A DNA stretch of 64,000 bases from Ructibacterium sp965146665 (GTDB lineage: Bacteria; Bacillota; Clostridia; Monoglobales; Monoglobaceae), in contig CBCTHE010000001.1 in the NCBI GenBank assembly GCA_965146665.1, positions 248,001 to 312,000 of the forward strand, written 5' to 3'. The position numbers and the translations under genes were made by a program. Position 1 is the first letter of the stretch, and every line of letters begins with the position of its first letter. This document shows positions 44,438 to 53,334 of this stretch, piece after piece. The notes below the pieces were generated by a model. It ran no database searches. It saw only the letters and a list, made by a program, of their open reading frames with translations, and was not told the DNA's origin.

Positions 44438-45029
44438 AGGTTTTAACTCCAGAAAGCGCCGCAATCGCGGGCATAATTTGGGCATCGGTGATCTCCTGCA
44501 AATCGCCGGCTTCAAGCTTTTTTCCAAAATACGCGTCCAGCGGAATGACCGCGCCGATCCGGACCGTGATCCTGTGAAAGGGACGGTATGTTCCAGAAAT
44601 TCCAACGGGCAGGATATTCACGCCGGACTTGACCGCGATCAGTGCGGCCCCCTGCTTTCCCTTCCGCATATACCCTTTATGGGAGCGGCCTCCCTCCGGG
44701 AATACGGCCACAGGCTCACCTGCCTGAATCATTTTCATAGACGCCCGAAGCGCCCCAATGTCGCTCTTGCCCCGCTTAATGGGAAACGCCCCCAGCGCCC
44801 GGATCAGGTTTCCAAACACCGGATTGCGGAACAGCTCCTCCTTCGCCATATAACGGAGACGGACCGGCATACAGACCCCCAGCATGGGCGGATCAAGATT
44901 GCTCTGATGATTGGCACAGACCACAAAGGCCTCGCCCCTTGGAATATTTTCAACGCCTTCGACCCGGATCCGGAACAACAAATGATACAGGCCGCTTACA
45001 GCCCCTTTTGCAAATTCATAAAAGCCCAT
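44418..45029 (-). CDS. plsC: 1-acyl-sn-glycerol-3-phosphate acyltransferase
   Basis: 203 residues. It makes phosphatidic acid by adding the second acyl chain. The acyltransferase blocks are visible: CANHQSNLDPP (the NHxxxxD motif, near 38-43), FPIKRGKSDIGALR, VAVFPEGGRSHKG and LPVGISGTYRP. It starts after the cmk stop with a four-base gap and overlaps ispH-rpsA. Confidence 0.95.
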   Translation of the reverse strand: MGFYEFAKGAVSGLYHLLFRIRVEGVENIPRGEAFVVCANHQSNLDPPMLGVCMPVRLRYMAKEELFRNPVFGNLIRALGAFPIKRGKSDIGALRASMKMIQAGEPVAVFPEGGRSHKGYMRKGKQGAALIAVKSGVNILPVGISGTYRPFHRITVRIGAVIPLDAYFGKKLEAGDLQEITDAQIMPAIAALSGVKTYEDRDS

Positions 45030-45033
45030 GTTC

Positions 45034-45723
45034 TCAGCTCCGTTCCGGCAGGGTATCCCGCATTTGCCCCGCCAAGGTTGAAATCCGCGCCACAGCCTCC
45101 GGCAGGGTCAGGTCTGTGCTGTCCACCAGCACGCTGTCTTCCGCGGGTTTGAGGGGCGCAAACGCCCTGCTGGAATCGTTTTGATCCCGGAATTCCATGT
45201 CCCGGAACACCTCGTCAAAGGTGGTTTCAATACCCTTGGCCGACAGTTCATCATATCTCCGGCGGGCCCGGGCCTCCGGTGAAGCCGTCAGAAATATTTT
45301 CAGCTGGGCGTTCGGCAGAACATAGGTGCCAATATCCCGTCCGTCCATGATGACGTCGGTTTCCTCGGCCAGCTTTCTCTGAAGCTCCACCAGCTTCAGA
45401 CGGACCGCCGGAATCACAGCCACCTGAGAGGCGGCGACTGAAATCTCCGGCATCCGGATGGCCTGGGAAACATTTTCGCCGTTTAAAAAAATCTGCTGTC
45501 CCTGGTCCGTGTGCCGGATGGTCACTTCCAGCTCATTTAATATATGCTCCACGCCCTTTTGATCCGTGGTATCCACCTTTCGGCGCACCGCGCCCAATCC
45601 GATGGCACGGTACATGGCCCCGGTGTCGATATAGACAAATCCCAGTTCCTCGGCCACGGCCTTGGCGATGGTGCTTTTTCCTGCGCCCGCCGGACCGTCA
45701 ATGGCTATCTTTCGTGTCGGCAC
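45034..45723 (-). CDS. cmk: Cytidylate kinase
   Basis: 229 residues from a GTG start with AGGAGGGG upstream. It phosphorylates CMP and dCMP. The P-loop is DGPAGAGKST (near 9-18), then YIDTGAMYRA, DGRDIGTYVLP, and a LID with ARRRYDELSAKG. It lies two bases after the CobK-like gene and four before plsC. Confidence 0.96.
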   Translation of the reverse strand: MPTRKIAIDGPAGAGKSTIAKAVAEELGFVYIDTGAMYRAIGLGAVRRKVDTTDQKGVEHILNELEVTIRHTDQGQQIFLNGENVSQAIRMPEISVAASQVAVIPAVRLKLVELQRKLAEETDVIMDGRDIGTYVLPNAQLKIFLTASPEARARRRYDELSAKGIETTFDEVFRDMEFRDQNDSSRAFAPLKPAEDSVLVDSTDLTLPEAVARISTLAGQMRDTLPERS

Positions 45724-45725
45724 GC

Positions 45726-46502
45726 TTACCCCTCCTGCTTCTCTTTCCCGCCGCCCAGCCAGCCCTTGACAATGTTCAGGGTCTCGGCGCCGCTCAGCGC
45801 GGTCCGGGTGTATTCAATCCCCATTTTATGGGTCACAATCATCTGTATTTTCTTCTGTTCCGCGGCGGAGACCTTATCCAGTATGCTGGTGGCTCCGTCG
45901 CAGATCAGGAGTTTTGCATCGATCCGCTCAATGGCATTGGAAACGGCGGCCACACCGTCGATTCCATCGAGTTCCATGACATTCACAAGGGGAATGCCAA
46001 ATTCCAGCGCCAGCTCCACGTCAAAGCTGATCCCGCGCAGAATGGGCGTGTACAGGCAGGACTGATCCAAAACCTGCCCCGCGATCATCCTGACCGTTTC
46101 GGGCATTGCATAAAACAGCACATGCCCCAGATGCGCGTTGATATAGTCAGCCGCCGCCCGGTAGGAACCTGTGACCATCACATGATCATAAGCCCCCCGC
46201 GCAATGGGAAGCCGGAGGTATTTCACATAGGGCATCCCGCATTCCCCGCAGGCGGCCATAGCGGCCGCAGACTGCCCGTTATTTCCGCCGGCCATGACAT
46301 CCACAACCCCCCGGATTGGATTTCTCCGGAAAATCCCCTCCAGGCTGCTCTGCTTCATCCGGCCGACCACCGCGTTTCCCCGGCCATAGCTGCCCGCGTC
46401 CGCAAAGCTGGAAAACACGCACAAATGCGGAATATGCTCCCGCTCCAGCAGCGCGGCAAACTCCCGCGCCTCATTGCCGCCGCCGGACAATACCAGGATC
46501 AC
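45726..46502 (-). CDS. Divergent CobK/CbiJ-like (precorrin-6A reductase family) protein
   Basis: 258 residues. The start ILVLSGGGNEAREFAALL and the later PYVKYLRLP resemble the Rossmann fold and substrate strand of CobK/CbiJ. The usual D-x-THPFA motif is replaced by VVDVMAGGNNGQSA, and no other cobalamin gene is near, so it may not act in B12 synthesis. It starts inside the zinc-ribbon gene's stop (ATGA) and ends two bases before cmk. I can support the fold by eye only; the function is open. SDR-type or other nucleotide-binding enzymes are alternatives. Confidence 0.6.
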   Translation of the reverse strand: MILVLSGGGNEAREFAALLEREHIPHLCVFSSFADAGSYGRGNAVVGRMKQSSLEGIFRRNPIRGVVDVMAGGNNGQSAAAMAACGECGMPYVKYLRLPIARGAYDHVMVTGSYRAAADYINAHLGHVLFYAMPETVRMIAGQVLDQSCLYTPILRGISFDVELALEFGIPLVNVMELDGIDGVAAVSNAIERIDAKLLICDGATSILDKVSAAEQKKIQMIVTHKMGIEYTRTALSGAETLNIVKGWLGGGKEKQEG

Positions 46503-46987
46503 GCCTCGTCCTCCGCCTGATCCCGGAACGCTTCCGCAGGCTCGGCCGCCTCGGTCTTCTCCGGGGACTCCGCAGGCTGGGCCTTTTCCTCACGGACAAC
46601 CATGTGAGGCACCTCTACCTCCACCTCTACGGCGAGATCCGCGCCGCAGTGGGGGCAGTAATTGGTATGCCCCCCGCATTCCCGGCCGCAGACCGGGCAG
46701 GTCATCTCCTGCCGCACTTGTTTTTCCTTGGCCAGCAGCGCGTCAATCTTGGCTTTTTTCGCCTCAATGATCTCACACTTGATCTGCATATCCTCTGTCA
46801 GGGCCGCGCTTCCCCTGAGCTCCTCATATACCAGCTTGCCAATCTCCGTGTACAGCTTTTTGATATCGTTATTGAGGTCATAGACCGCATACTTGATCTT
46901 GGAGACCTCCACCAGCTCGTTTGATTTCTGCGCGACAGTCTGCGCCACATTGGCCGCTGTCTGTTTTACCTGATCCATAAAATCCAT
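46499..46987 (-). CDS. Coiled-coil protein with zinc ribbon
   Basis: 162 residues. The N-terminal 90 residues are amphipathic helix (QKSNELVEVSKIKYAVYDLN onward) predicted to form a coiled coil. A zinc ribbon follows: C97 and C100, then C111 and C114, with an extra C104. The tail is acidic and Ala/Pro-rich. Proteins of this build are common in Clostridia as 'zinc ribbon domain-containing protein' without known function. AGGAGG precedes the ATG. The stop overlaps the CobK-like start by four bases, which implies linked expression. Confidence 0.8.
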   Translation of the reverse strand: MDFMDQVKQTAANVAQTVAQKSNELVEVSKIKYAVYDLNNDIKKLYTEIGKLVYEELRGSAALTEDMQIKCEIIEAKKAKIDALLAKEKQVRQEMTCPVCGRECGGHTNYCPHCGADLAVEVEVEVPHMVVREEKAQPAESPEKTEAAEPAEAFRDQAEDEA

Positions 46988-47033
46988 AAGGCATACCTCC
47001 TAAAATATTCCGCGCAGATCTCCCCGCGCGGCT

Positions 47034-48131
47034 TTATACATTAAACCGGAATAAAATAATATCCCCGTCCTTTACAACATATTCCTTTCCCTCAGAGCGG
47101 ACCAGCCCCTTTTCCTTTGCGGCCGCCATACTGCCGCAGGCCATCAGGTCCTCGTAGGCCACTACCTCAGCCCGGATGAAACCCCGCTCAAAATCCGTAT
47201 GGATCTTGCCGGCGGCCTGTGGAGCCTTTGTGCCCTCCCGAATGGTCCAGGCGCGCACCTCAGGCTTTCCGGCCGTCAGATAGCTGATCAGTCCGAGGAG
47301 CTTATAGCTGGCCTTGATCAGCTTATCCAGGCCCGATTCGCTGGCCCCCAGCTCCTCCAGAAACATCTGCTTCTCCTCTTTGTCCAGTGCGGCGATCTCC
47401 TCCTCAATCCGCGCGGAAATCACCATGACCTCAGAGTGCTCCGTGGCCGCGAAGGTGCGGATCTGCTGAACAAACGGGTTCTCCTCCTCTGCTGTGCCGT
47501 AATCCTCCTCAGCCACATTGGCCGCATAGATCACCGGCTTCAAGCTGAGCAGGGCCACGTCAGAGAGCATTTCCAGTTCTTCCTCTGTCATTTCCATGCT
47601 TCGGGCGGTCTTCCCGCTCTCCAGCACATCATGGAGCCGTTCCAAGAACTCCAGCTGTCCCTGGAATTTCTTGTCGCCGCCCTTCAGGGACTTTTTGGTC
47701 TTGTCAATCCGTCGGTCCAAAATCTCCAGATCGGAGAGAATCAGCTCCAGATTGATGGTCTCAATATCCCGCAGGGGATCCACAGAGCCCTCCACATGAA
47801 CAATATTGGGATCCTCAAACGCCCGGACCACGTGGACAATGGCATCCACCTCACGGATGTTGGAAAGGAATTTGTTTCCCAATCCCTCACCCTTGCTGGC
47901 TCCCTTGACAAGCCCCGCAATGTCGACAAACTCTATGGTGGCATAGGTGACCTTATCCGGCTGGTGCATCTTCACCAGCTCGTCAATCCGGTAATCCGGC
48001 ACCAGCACCGTTCCTACATTAGGTTCGATGGTACAGAACGGATAGTTGGCGGACTCAGCCCCCGCCTGTGTGATTGCGTTAAAAAGCGTACTCTTCCCCA
48101 CGTTTGGAAGACCTACAATTCCCAGCTTCAT
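47034..48131 (-). CDS. ychF: Ribosome-binding ATPase YchF
   Basis: 365 residues. An Obg-type P-loop protein that binds ATP rather than GTP. GLPNVGKSTLFNAITQAG is at 6-23, DIAGLVKGASKGEGLGN at about 70, a coiled coil at about 130-170, and a C-terminal TGS domain with WTIREGTKAPQAAGKIHTDF. It is 46 bases from the zinc-ribbon gene and 64 from glmM in the same direction. It influences translation and stress responses in relatives. Confidence 0.96.
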   Translation of the reverse strand: MKLGIVGLPNVGKSTLFNAITQAGAESANYPFCTIEPNVGTVLVPDYRIDELVKMHQPDKVTYATIEFVDIAGLVKGASKGEGLGNKFLSNIREVDAIVHVVRAFEDPNIVHVEGSVDPLRDIETINLELILSDLEILDRRIDKTKKSLKGGDKKFQGQLEFLERLHDVLESGKTARSMEMTEEELEMLSDVALLSLKPVIYAANVAEEDYGTAEEENPFVQQIRTFAATEHSEVMVISARIEEEIAALDKEEKQMFLEELGASESGLDKLIKASYKLLGLISYLTAGKPEVRAWTIREGTKAPQAAGKIHTDFERGFIRAEVVAYEDLMACGSMAAAKEKGLVRSEGKEYVVKDGDIILFRFNV

Positions 48132-48195
48132 TTATCTTTTCCTCTTTTCTTGTATCTTTTCCATTTTTTCAGGGCGTATTCCAATTTCAGGCGCC

Positions 48196-49551
48196 TCAGT
48201 TCAGCTTTTCCTCCATAAGCGCGGCCAGTTCCTCCGCCCGTCTGCGGATCAGCGCCTGGTCCTTGCCCTCGATCATGACCCGCACCAGCGGCTCCGTGCC
48301 GGAAGGCCGGATCAGCACCCGGCCGGAATTGGCAAATTCGGCCTCAATCCGCGCGATGGTTTCCCGGATCTCCGGAAACGCCATATATTTCTCCTCTTGC
48401 TTATACTCATTTTTCACCTTTGCATTGATCAAAACCTGCGGATATACCTGCATCACAGACGCAAGATCAGACAGCTTTCTGCCGCTCCGCTTCAGCACGG
48501 AAAGAAGCTGCAGTCCGGTGACAAGCCCGTCCCCGGTAGTGTTGTGCTCCAGGAGGATCACATGGCCTGACTGCTCTCCGCCAATCTTATGTCCAAACCT
48601 GAGCATCTCCTCCAGCACATAGCGGTCTCCCACCTTGGTGCGCTTGATGTTCAGCCCCTGCTCCTCGCCCATGACAAAGAAGCCCAGATTGCTCATCACT
48701 GTGGCCACAATGGTGTTATCCGGCAGAAGTCCGCGCTCCCGCATATCCAGCGCGCAGATGGCCATGATCTTGTCCCCGTCCACATACGCGCCGTTTTCAT
48801 CCACAGCCAGAACCCGGTCCGCGTCGCCGTCAAAGGCCAGACCCGCGTCCACGCCAGAGCTTTTCACAAACTCCATAAGGCTCTCCATATGGGTGGACCC
48901 GCAGTCCGCGTTGATGTTTATGCCGTCCGGCTGGTCATGGAGCACCAGAACCTCCGCGCCCAGCTCCTCCAGCGCGTGTTTTGCGGTCACGCTGGACGCG
49001 CCGTTGGCACAGTCGATGGCCACCCTGAGACCGTCCAGACGGCAGTCAATGGTACCTTTGGCAAATTCTATGTAGTCTCTGGCCAGATTTTCCGCATGGG
49101 AAACATGGCCGATGTTTTCATGGGTTGGACAGGTCACTTCCTCTGCGTGATCCAGAATGATGGCTTCAATCCGCTCCTCAATGGCGTCGCTGAGCTTATA
49201 GCCCTCGCTGCTGAAATACTTGATTCCGTTATGCTCAAAGGAATTATGGGAAGCCGAAATGACCACACCGGCGTCATAGCCATGGGTCCGGACCAAATAG
49301 GCAACCGCCGGGGTCGGCAGAACGCCCACCAGCACGGCCTCCGCGCCGACGCTGCAAATTCCGGCCACCAAAGCCGCCTCCAGAATACCGCCGGAAATCC
49401 GGGTATCCTTGCCCACCAGGATCTTGGGCTTTCCGCCCTTTTCCCCGGTCAGCACATACGCGCCGGCCTGTCCGATTTCAAACGCAAGCTGGGGTGTCAG
49501 TTCAGAATTCGCAACGCCGCGCACCCCGTCTGTACCAAATAATCTTCCCAT
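48196..49551 (-). CDS. glmM: Phosphoglucosamine mutase
   Basis: 451 residues from the ATG at 49551 (GGAG seven bases upstream); the frame is open further up but the extra codons look non-coding. It converts glucosamine-6-phosphate to glucosamine-1-phosphate for UDP-GlcNAc. The phospho-serine is in VISASHNSFEHNG (near 100), Mg binding in DGDADR (near 240), and sugar binding in GGEQSGHVI; IRPSGTEPLVRVM binds phosphate. In many Firmicutes it forms an operon with cdaA and cdaR, and GlmM binds and inhibits CdaA; here one gene lies between. Confidence 0.97.
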   Translation of the reverse strand: MGRLFGTDGVRGVANSELTPQLAFEIGQAGAYVLTGEKGGKPKILVGKDTRISGGILEAALVAGICSVGAEAVLVGVLPTPAVAYLVRTHGYDAGVVISASHNSFEHNGIKYFSSEGYKLSDAIEERIEAIILDHAEEVTCPTHENIGHVSHAENLARDYIEFAKGTIDCRLDGLRVAIDCANGASSVTAKHALEELGAEVLVLHDQPDGININADCGSTHMESLMEFVKSSGVDAGLAFDGDADRVLAVDENGAYVDGDKIMAICALDMRERGLLPDNTIVATVMSNLGFFVMGEEQGLNIKRTKVGDRYVLEEMLRFGHKIGGEQSGHVILLEHNTTGDGLVTGLQLLSVLKRSGRKLSDLASVMQVYPQVLINAKVKNEYKQEEKYMAFPEIRETIARIEAEFANSGRVLIRPSGTEPLVRVMIEGKDQALIRRRAEELAALMEEKLN

Positions 49552-49812
49552 CATAATCTCCATTCCGCCGCTCCGCACCGGCACAAATATTTTAAATTCT
49601 TTTCTCCCTGCCTGCGGAGCAAGGAATGGCAGGGCTCCCGAAAAATGGAGCCAACGGCGACATTTTTGGGGAAAGAGGAGCAACAACGAAGCCAGGGAGC
49701 CTTTGACGGTTCAGGTCAAAGCGACCGCCGCGCCTCACTTTTCGCTTTATGCAAGCATCCGCCCCACGTTTTACGATGGAACGGAAATATTTTCAGCATA
49801 TACTCACATTAA
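49552..49812 (-). other. Long 5' leader of glmM with nested stems
   Basis: About 255 bases lie between the predicted transcription start and glmM. On the minus strand GGCTCCC (49695-49701) can pair with GGGAGCC (49633-49639), and inside it AAAAATG (49671-49677) with CATTTTT (49641-49647). I find no match to the glmS ribozyme, ydaO or T-box consensus. Function unknown. Confidence 0.5.
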
Positions 49813-49841
49813 ATTATATGTGAAAATCTATTTTTTGTCAA
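49813..49841 (-). promoter_or_regulatory. Full-consensus sigma-A promoter for glmM
   Basis: Minus strand: TTGACA (49836-49841), 17 bases, TATAAT (49813-49818). The -35 box lies inside the last codons of the FAD dehydrogenase gene. Confidence 0.93.
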
Positions 49842-51432
49842 TTCCTTTCTCACAGATTCGGGGATTTTCCGTTTCCCGTTTCAGGATTTCCTGCGCGATC
49901 CGAATTCCATCTACCGCCGCGCTGACGATCCCCCCGGCATAGCCGGCGCCCTCGCCCCCGGGGAAGATCCCCTTGAAACAAACGCTTTCCAGGTCCGCAT
50001 CCCGCAGAATCCGCACAGGCGCAGAGGTTCTCATTTCCACGCCGGTCATCACGCCTTCATCAACAAAGCCGCGCATTTTCCGGTCAAAGTCCGCGAGCCC
50101 CTCCCGCAGGGTCTGTGTGATAAACGCCGGCAGGCAGTCCCTGAGTTCGGCAAATCTCCATCGGCCTGTAAAGCTGGGTTCCACCCGGCCGAGGGCAGCC
50201 GACGGACGGTCTGCCAGAAAGTCCCCGGCCAGCTGTACCGGTGCGGCGCCGGCGCCGCCGCCGGCCTGAAAGGCGAGGGATTCATACCTCCGCTGAAACT
50301 CCACGCCCGCAAGGGGGCCCTTTCCCTGGAAATCCTCCGGCCGGACGGATACCACCAGCGCGCTGTTGGCATTTTGTCCGTCCCGCCTGTACACACTCAT
50401 GCCATTGACCACAAGGGCGCCCAGCTCCGACGAGGCGTTCACCACCTGCCCGCCCGGGCACATGCAAAAGGAGTAACAGCTTCGCTCCTTTCCGTTGTAG
50501 ACCAGACGGTAATCCGCAGGAGGCAGCCCCAAATCCGGCCGGCCGTATTGAAGGGTGTCAATGAGAGTCTGGCTGTGTTCAATCCGGACGCCGGCCGCAA
50601 AGGGCTTGGCCTCCAGCAGTACACCGGCCCGCTCCAGCATCTGGTAAGTATCCCGGCTGCTGTGGCCAATGGCGAGAACCAGCCGGGAGCAGGGGATGGC
50701 CTCGCTCCGGTTCAGCTCAATTTCGGAGAGCCTTCCGCCAACGGTTTTCACCCCGGTGAGACAGGTCCGAAACCTGATCTCCCCGCCCAGCCTAAGGATT
50801 TCCTCCCGCATGGACCGCACCACGCCCCGGAGCTTATCCGTTCCGATGTGGGGCTTTGCCCGGTAGAGGATATCCTCCGGAGCGCCGTGTTCCACAAAGG
50901 TCCGCAGTACATAACGCTGTCTGGGGTCACTGATCCGGGTGTTGAGTTTTCCATCGGAAAACGTCCCGGCTCCTCCCTCTCCGAACTGCACATTAGAATC
51001 CGGATTGAGCTTTCCGGTCTCCCAGAAGTCGTGGATGGTCTCGGCCCGCTGTTCCACGGGCTCGCCGCGTTCCACCACCAGCGGAGGATTTCCGGATTTG
51101 GCCAGAATATAGGCCGCGAACAGGCCGCAGGGGCCCATGCCAACCACCACCGGACGGCTCTGCAGCCGTGTGCTCCGGGGGATCTTCAGCTCCTCTCCGT
51201 CCGACAGCGGGCGGATCACGCGGCCGTCACATTCCGTGCCGTCCGGAACCTCAGCCGCCACGCTGTAGATATAGTGGATGTTGCTTTTGCGCCGGGCGTC
51301 AATGGACTGTTTATAGATACGGAAATCCTCCGCTAAAACGCAATGCAGCCGCACAATTTCTTGTGCGGCTTGGATCACTTGCTCTTTGGTATGCCGGATC
51401 GGCATTTCGATTGATTGAATGAGTACCTGCAT
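49828..51432 (-). CDS. NAD(FAD)-dependent dehydrogenase, uncharacterised family (COG2509-like)
   Basis: 534 residues. An N-terminal 90-residue domain with the pattern SIDARRKSNIHYIYSV precedes the FAD-binding Rossmann motif VVVGMGPCGLFAAYILAKSG (near 94-113). Further family marks are FSDGKLNTRISD, SCYSFCMCPGGQVVNAS and a C-terminal GEGAGYAGGIVSAAVDG. Substrate is unknown. It lies 10 bases after cdaR and carries the glmM promoter in its end, so it splits the usual cdaA-cdaR-glmM module. Confidence 0.88.
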   Translation of the reverse strand: MQVLIQSIEMPIRHTKEQVIQAAQEIVRLHCVLAEDFRIYKQSIDARRKSNIHYIYSVAAEVPDGTECDGRVIRPLSDGEELKIPRSTRLQSRPVVVGMGPCGLFAAYILAKSGNPPLVVERGEPVEQRAETIHDFWETGKLNPDSNVQFGEGGAGTFSDGKLNTRISDPRQRYVLRTFVEHGAPEDILYRAKPHIGTDKLRGVVRSMREEILRLGGEIRFRTCLTGVKTVGGRLSEIELNRSEAIPCSRLVLAIGHSSRDTYQMLERAGVLLEAKPFAAGVRIEHSQTLIDTLQYGRPDLGLPPADYRLVYNGKERSCYSFCMCPGGQVVNASSELGALVVNGMSVYRRDGQNANSALVVSVRPEDFQGKGPLAGVEFQRRYESLAFQAGGGAGAAPVQLAGDFLADRPSAALGRVEPSFTGRWRFAELRDCLPAFITQTLREGLADFDRKMRGFVDEGVMTGVEMRTSAPVRILRDADLESVCFKGIFPGGEGAGYAGGIVSAAVDGIRIAQEILKRETENPRICEKGIDKK

Positions 51433-51442
51433 ATGATCACCA

Positions 51443-52426
51443 TTAGTTTGCCGGTGCCGGAGAAGCCTGCTTCATGGTCACCTCAACCTCGGTGACATCC
51501 CGCAGAATTTTGACCCCATCCGGGATCTGAAGCTTCACCTTTACCTTCTGATTGTCTAAAAATTTCTCCATGGAAATGGGCTCCGTCTCAATGGCGGTAA
51601 TTTTGGCTGTCAGCCGGTCCTCGCCATAGATCTGGACCTTTTCCGGATTCACGGAATATGAGAAATCCTGGTTCAGAACCGAGCCATCCTCCGCCCGCAC
51701 CTCACCGAAGTTCGGGGTAATGCTGACCTCCCGGAGCTTAACCACAGAACAGTGAATTTTGGTGGAGGTCACATCCTGCTGGATCCGGGTGAGTATGGCG
51801 TCCAGAGCGGGCAGTTCCTTTCCGTCCGTACCATAGAGCTTGATCGGCACCTCCGCGTCAATGTCAACATCCGCATTGGCATAGTCCAGAACCACACCGG
51901 CCCGTGCGATTTTACCAACCACGGATTCCGGCCCCTTAATGGTAATTGCTTCCGGATCGGTCTTGATGGGACCGGCCATATAATTTTCCGCCAGCGTCCC
52001 CTCTGTCTTTACCTCAAGATTCAACTGCTTTTCCACCAGTTTTTCCGCCTTCACATCCACATTATAGTGGTTCTGAGAGGATATGCCGGCGTTTTCAAAG
52101 GGAACCACCACCTCCACCGGGAGGGAGGTCTTTCCCTCTGATTTAATGGCAGAGACATCGACCTTTGCGATGATGGTTTTCATATCGTTCTTGCCCATCT
52201 TTTTTCGGCTCCCCTTCACCTTGAGGCTCAGGGTTGTGGCCGATTCATTGACCACGCTGAGTCCATTGGCATTGAGCTGTTCCTCGCCCACAAACTGAAT
52301 GGGCAGATCGCGGACGTTTACCTCAACGGCAGGGTCCAGGACGATAATGATATACAGCCAGATCACGATGGCAACGACCACGGAAATACCCTTGAGCACG
52401 TTGTCGTTTACAAACGCTTTCTTCAT
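51443..52426 (-). CDS. cdaR: CdaA regulator, YbbR domain protein
   Basis: 327 residues. One N-terminal membrane helix (about 13-32) is followed by about three YbbR repeats outside the membrane (e.g. DLPIQFVGEEQLNANGLS, GPESVVGKIARAGVVLDY). CdaR proteins bind CdaA and tune c-di-AMP formation. Start and cdaA stop overlap by four bases. Confidence 0.93.
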   Translation of the reverse strand: MKKAFVNDNVLKGISVVVAIVIWLYIIIVLDPAVEVNVRDLPIQFVGEEQLNANGLSVVNESATTLSLKVKGSRKKMGKNDMKTIIAKVDVSAIKSEGKTSLPVEVVVPFENAGISSQNHYNVDVKAEKLVEKQLNLEVKTEGTLAENYMAGPIKTDPEAITIKGPESVVGKIARAGVVLDYANADVDIDAEVPIKLYGTDGKELPALDAILTRIQQDVTSTKIHCSVVKLREVSITPNFGEVRAEDGSVLNQDFSYSVNPEKVQIYGEDRLTAKITAIETEPISMEKFLDNQKVKVKLQIPDGVKILRDVTEVEVTMKQASPAPAN

Positions 52427-53289
52427 TCATCCTTCCCCCTTTTTGCGATATTTCTCCAACTGAATTTACCGTCGGAGCCGTTCTTCGTCAAAACGGAAGA
52501 ATTGAGCAGCTCTATAATCCGCTCCCGCAGGGACTCTTCGCCAAATCCCGTATTGAGCACGCCTTTATAGGCAATGGAAATATTTCCGGTCTCCTCTGAC
52601 ACAATGATGACCACCGCGTCGGATTCCTCTGAAATTCCAAGGCCGGCGCGGTGACGTGTCCCCAGCTCCTGGCGGATATTGGGATTCTGGGACAGAGGCA
52701 GGACACAGGTCGCCATCTCAATCTTATTGTCCCGGATCACCACAGCCCCGTCGTGGAGCGGTGTGTTGGGAACAAAAATATTCTCCAGAAGCTCGCTGGT
52801 GGTTTCGGCATGCACCTTGATCCCGGAGCTGATCAGTGGGTCAATGTTGTCCTCATTCTCAATCACGATCAGTGCGCCGGTGCTGCTGTTGGCCATGGCC
52901 TGGGCGCCCCGGGCCACCTCGCGGATCATCTGCATGGCCGACGCGTCAAACTCCCCCTTGGAGTTGAACCACTTACTCATGGAAGTCCGCCCCACATGCT
53001 CCAGCACGCGCCGCAGTTCCGGCTGAAACACGATCAGCAGGGCAATGAGCCCCAGCTGGAGGACGTTGCTGAGGATATAGTACAGGGTGTTGAGCTGGAA
53101 CAGATAGCTGACCTGGGTCACCACAATCAAAAGCACAACGCCTTTCAAAAGCTGGAGCGTCCGGGTGTCCCGAATGAACTTCAGCGCCTTGTAAACCAGA
53201 TAGGACACCGCCAGAATATCAATGATATCCGTTATCCGAAACAATGCCATCTGATTGATTGCCGCATGATAAAAATTCTCCCACCACAT
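52423..53289 (-). CDS. cdaA: Diadenylate cyclase CdaA
   Basis: 288 residues from the ATG at 53289; a GTG 12 bases earlier overlaps the ribosome binding site GGAGG and is rejected. Three N-terminal membrane helices (within about 15-90) precede the DAC domain with PLHDGAVVI (DGA motif) and GTRHRAGLG (RHR motif), both needed to make c-di-AMP from two ATP. c-di-AMP controls potassium and osmolyte balance. It is 46 bases after proS, perhaps co-transcribed, and coupled to cdaR. Confidence 0.96.
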   Translation of the reverse strand: MWWENFYHAAINQMALFRITDIIDILAVSYLVYKALKFIRDTRTLQLLKGVVLLIVVTQVSYLFQLNTLYYILSNVLQLGLIALLIVFQPELRRVLEHVGRTSMSKWFNSKGEFDASAMQMIREVARGAQAMANSSTGALIVIENEDNIDPLISSGIKVHAETTSELLENIFVPNTPLHDGAVVIRDNKIEMATCVLPLSQNPNIRQELGTRHRAGLGISEESDAVVIIVSEETGNISIAYKGVLNTGFGEESLRERIIELLNSSVLTKNGSDGKFSWRNIAKRGKDE

Positions 53290-53334
53290 TGTTCCGGTCA
53301 CCTCCAGATTTTAGATTTTATCCATGTATGGATC

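Noticed and set aside
44438..44605. N-terminal extension of IspH-S1
   Set aside because: The codons lie within plsC and do not resemble IspH, which starts MKIEIAEKAGFC.
49552..49686. N-terminal extension of glmM
   Set aside because: The family starts MGRLFGTDGVRG and a ribosome binding site precedes that ATG.
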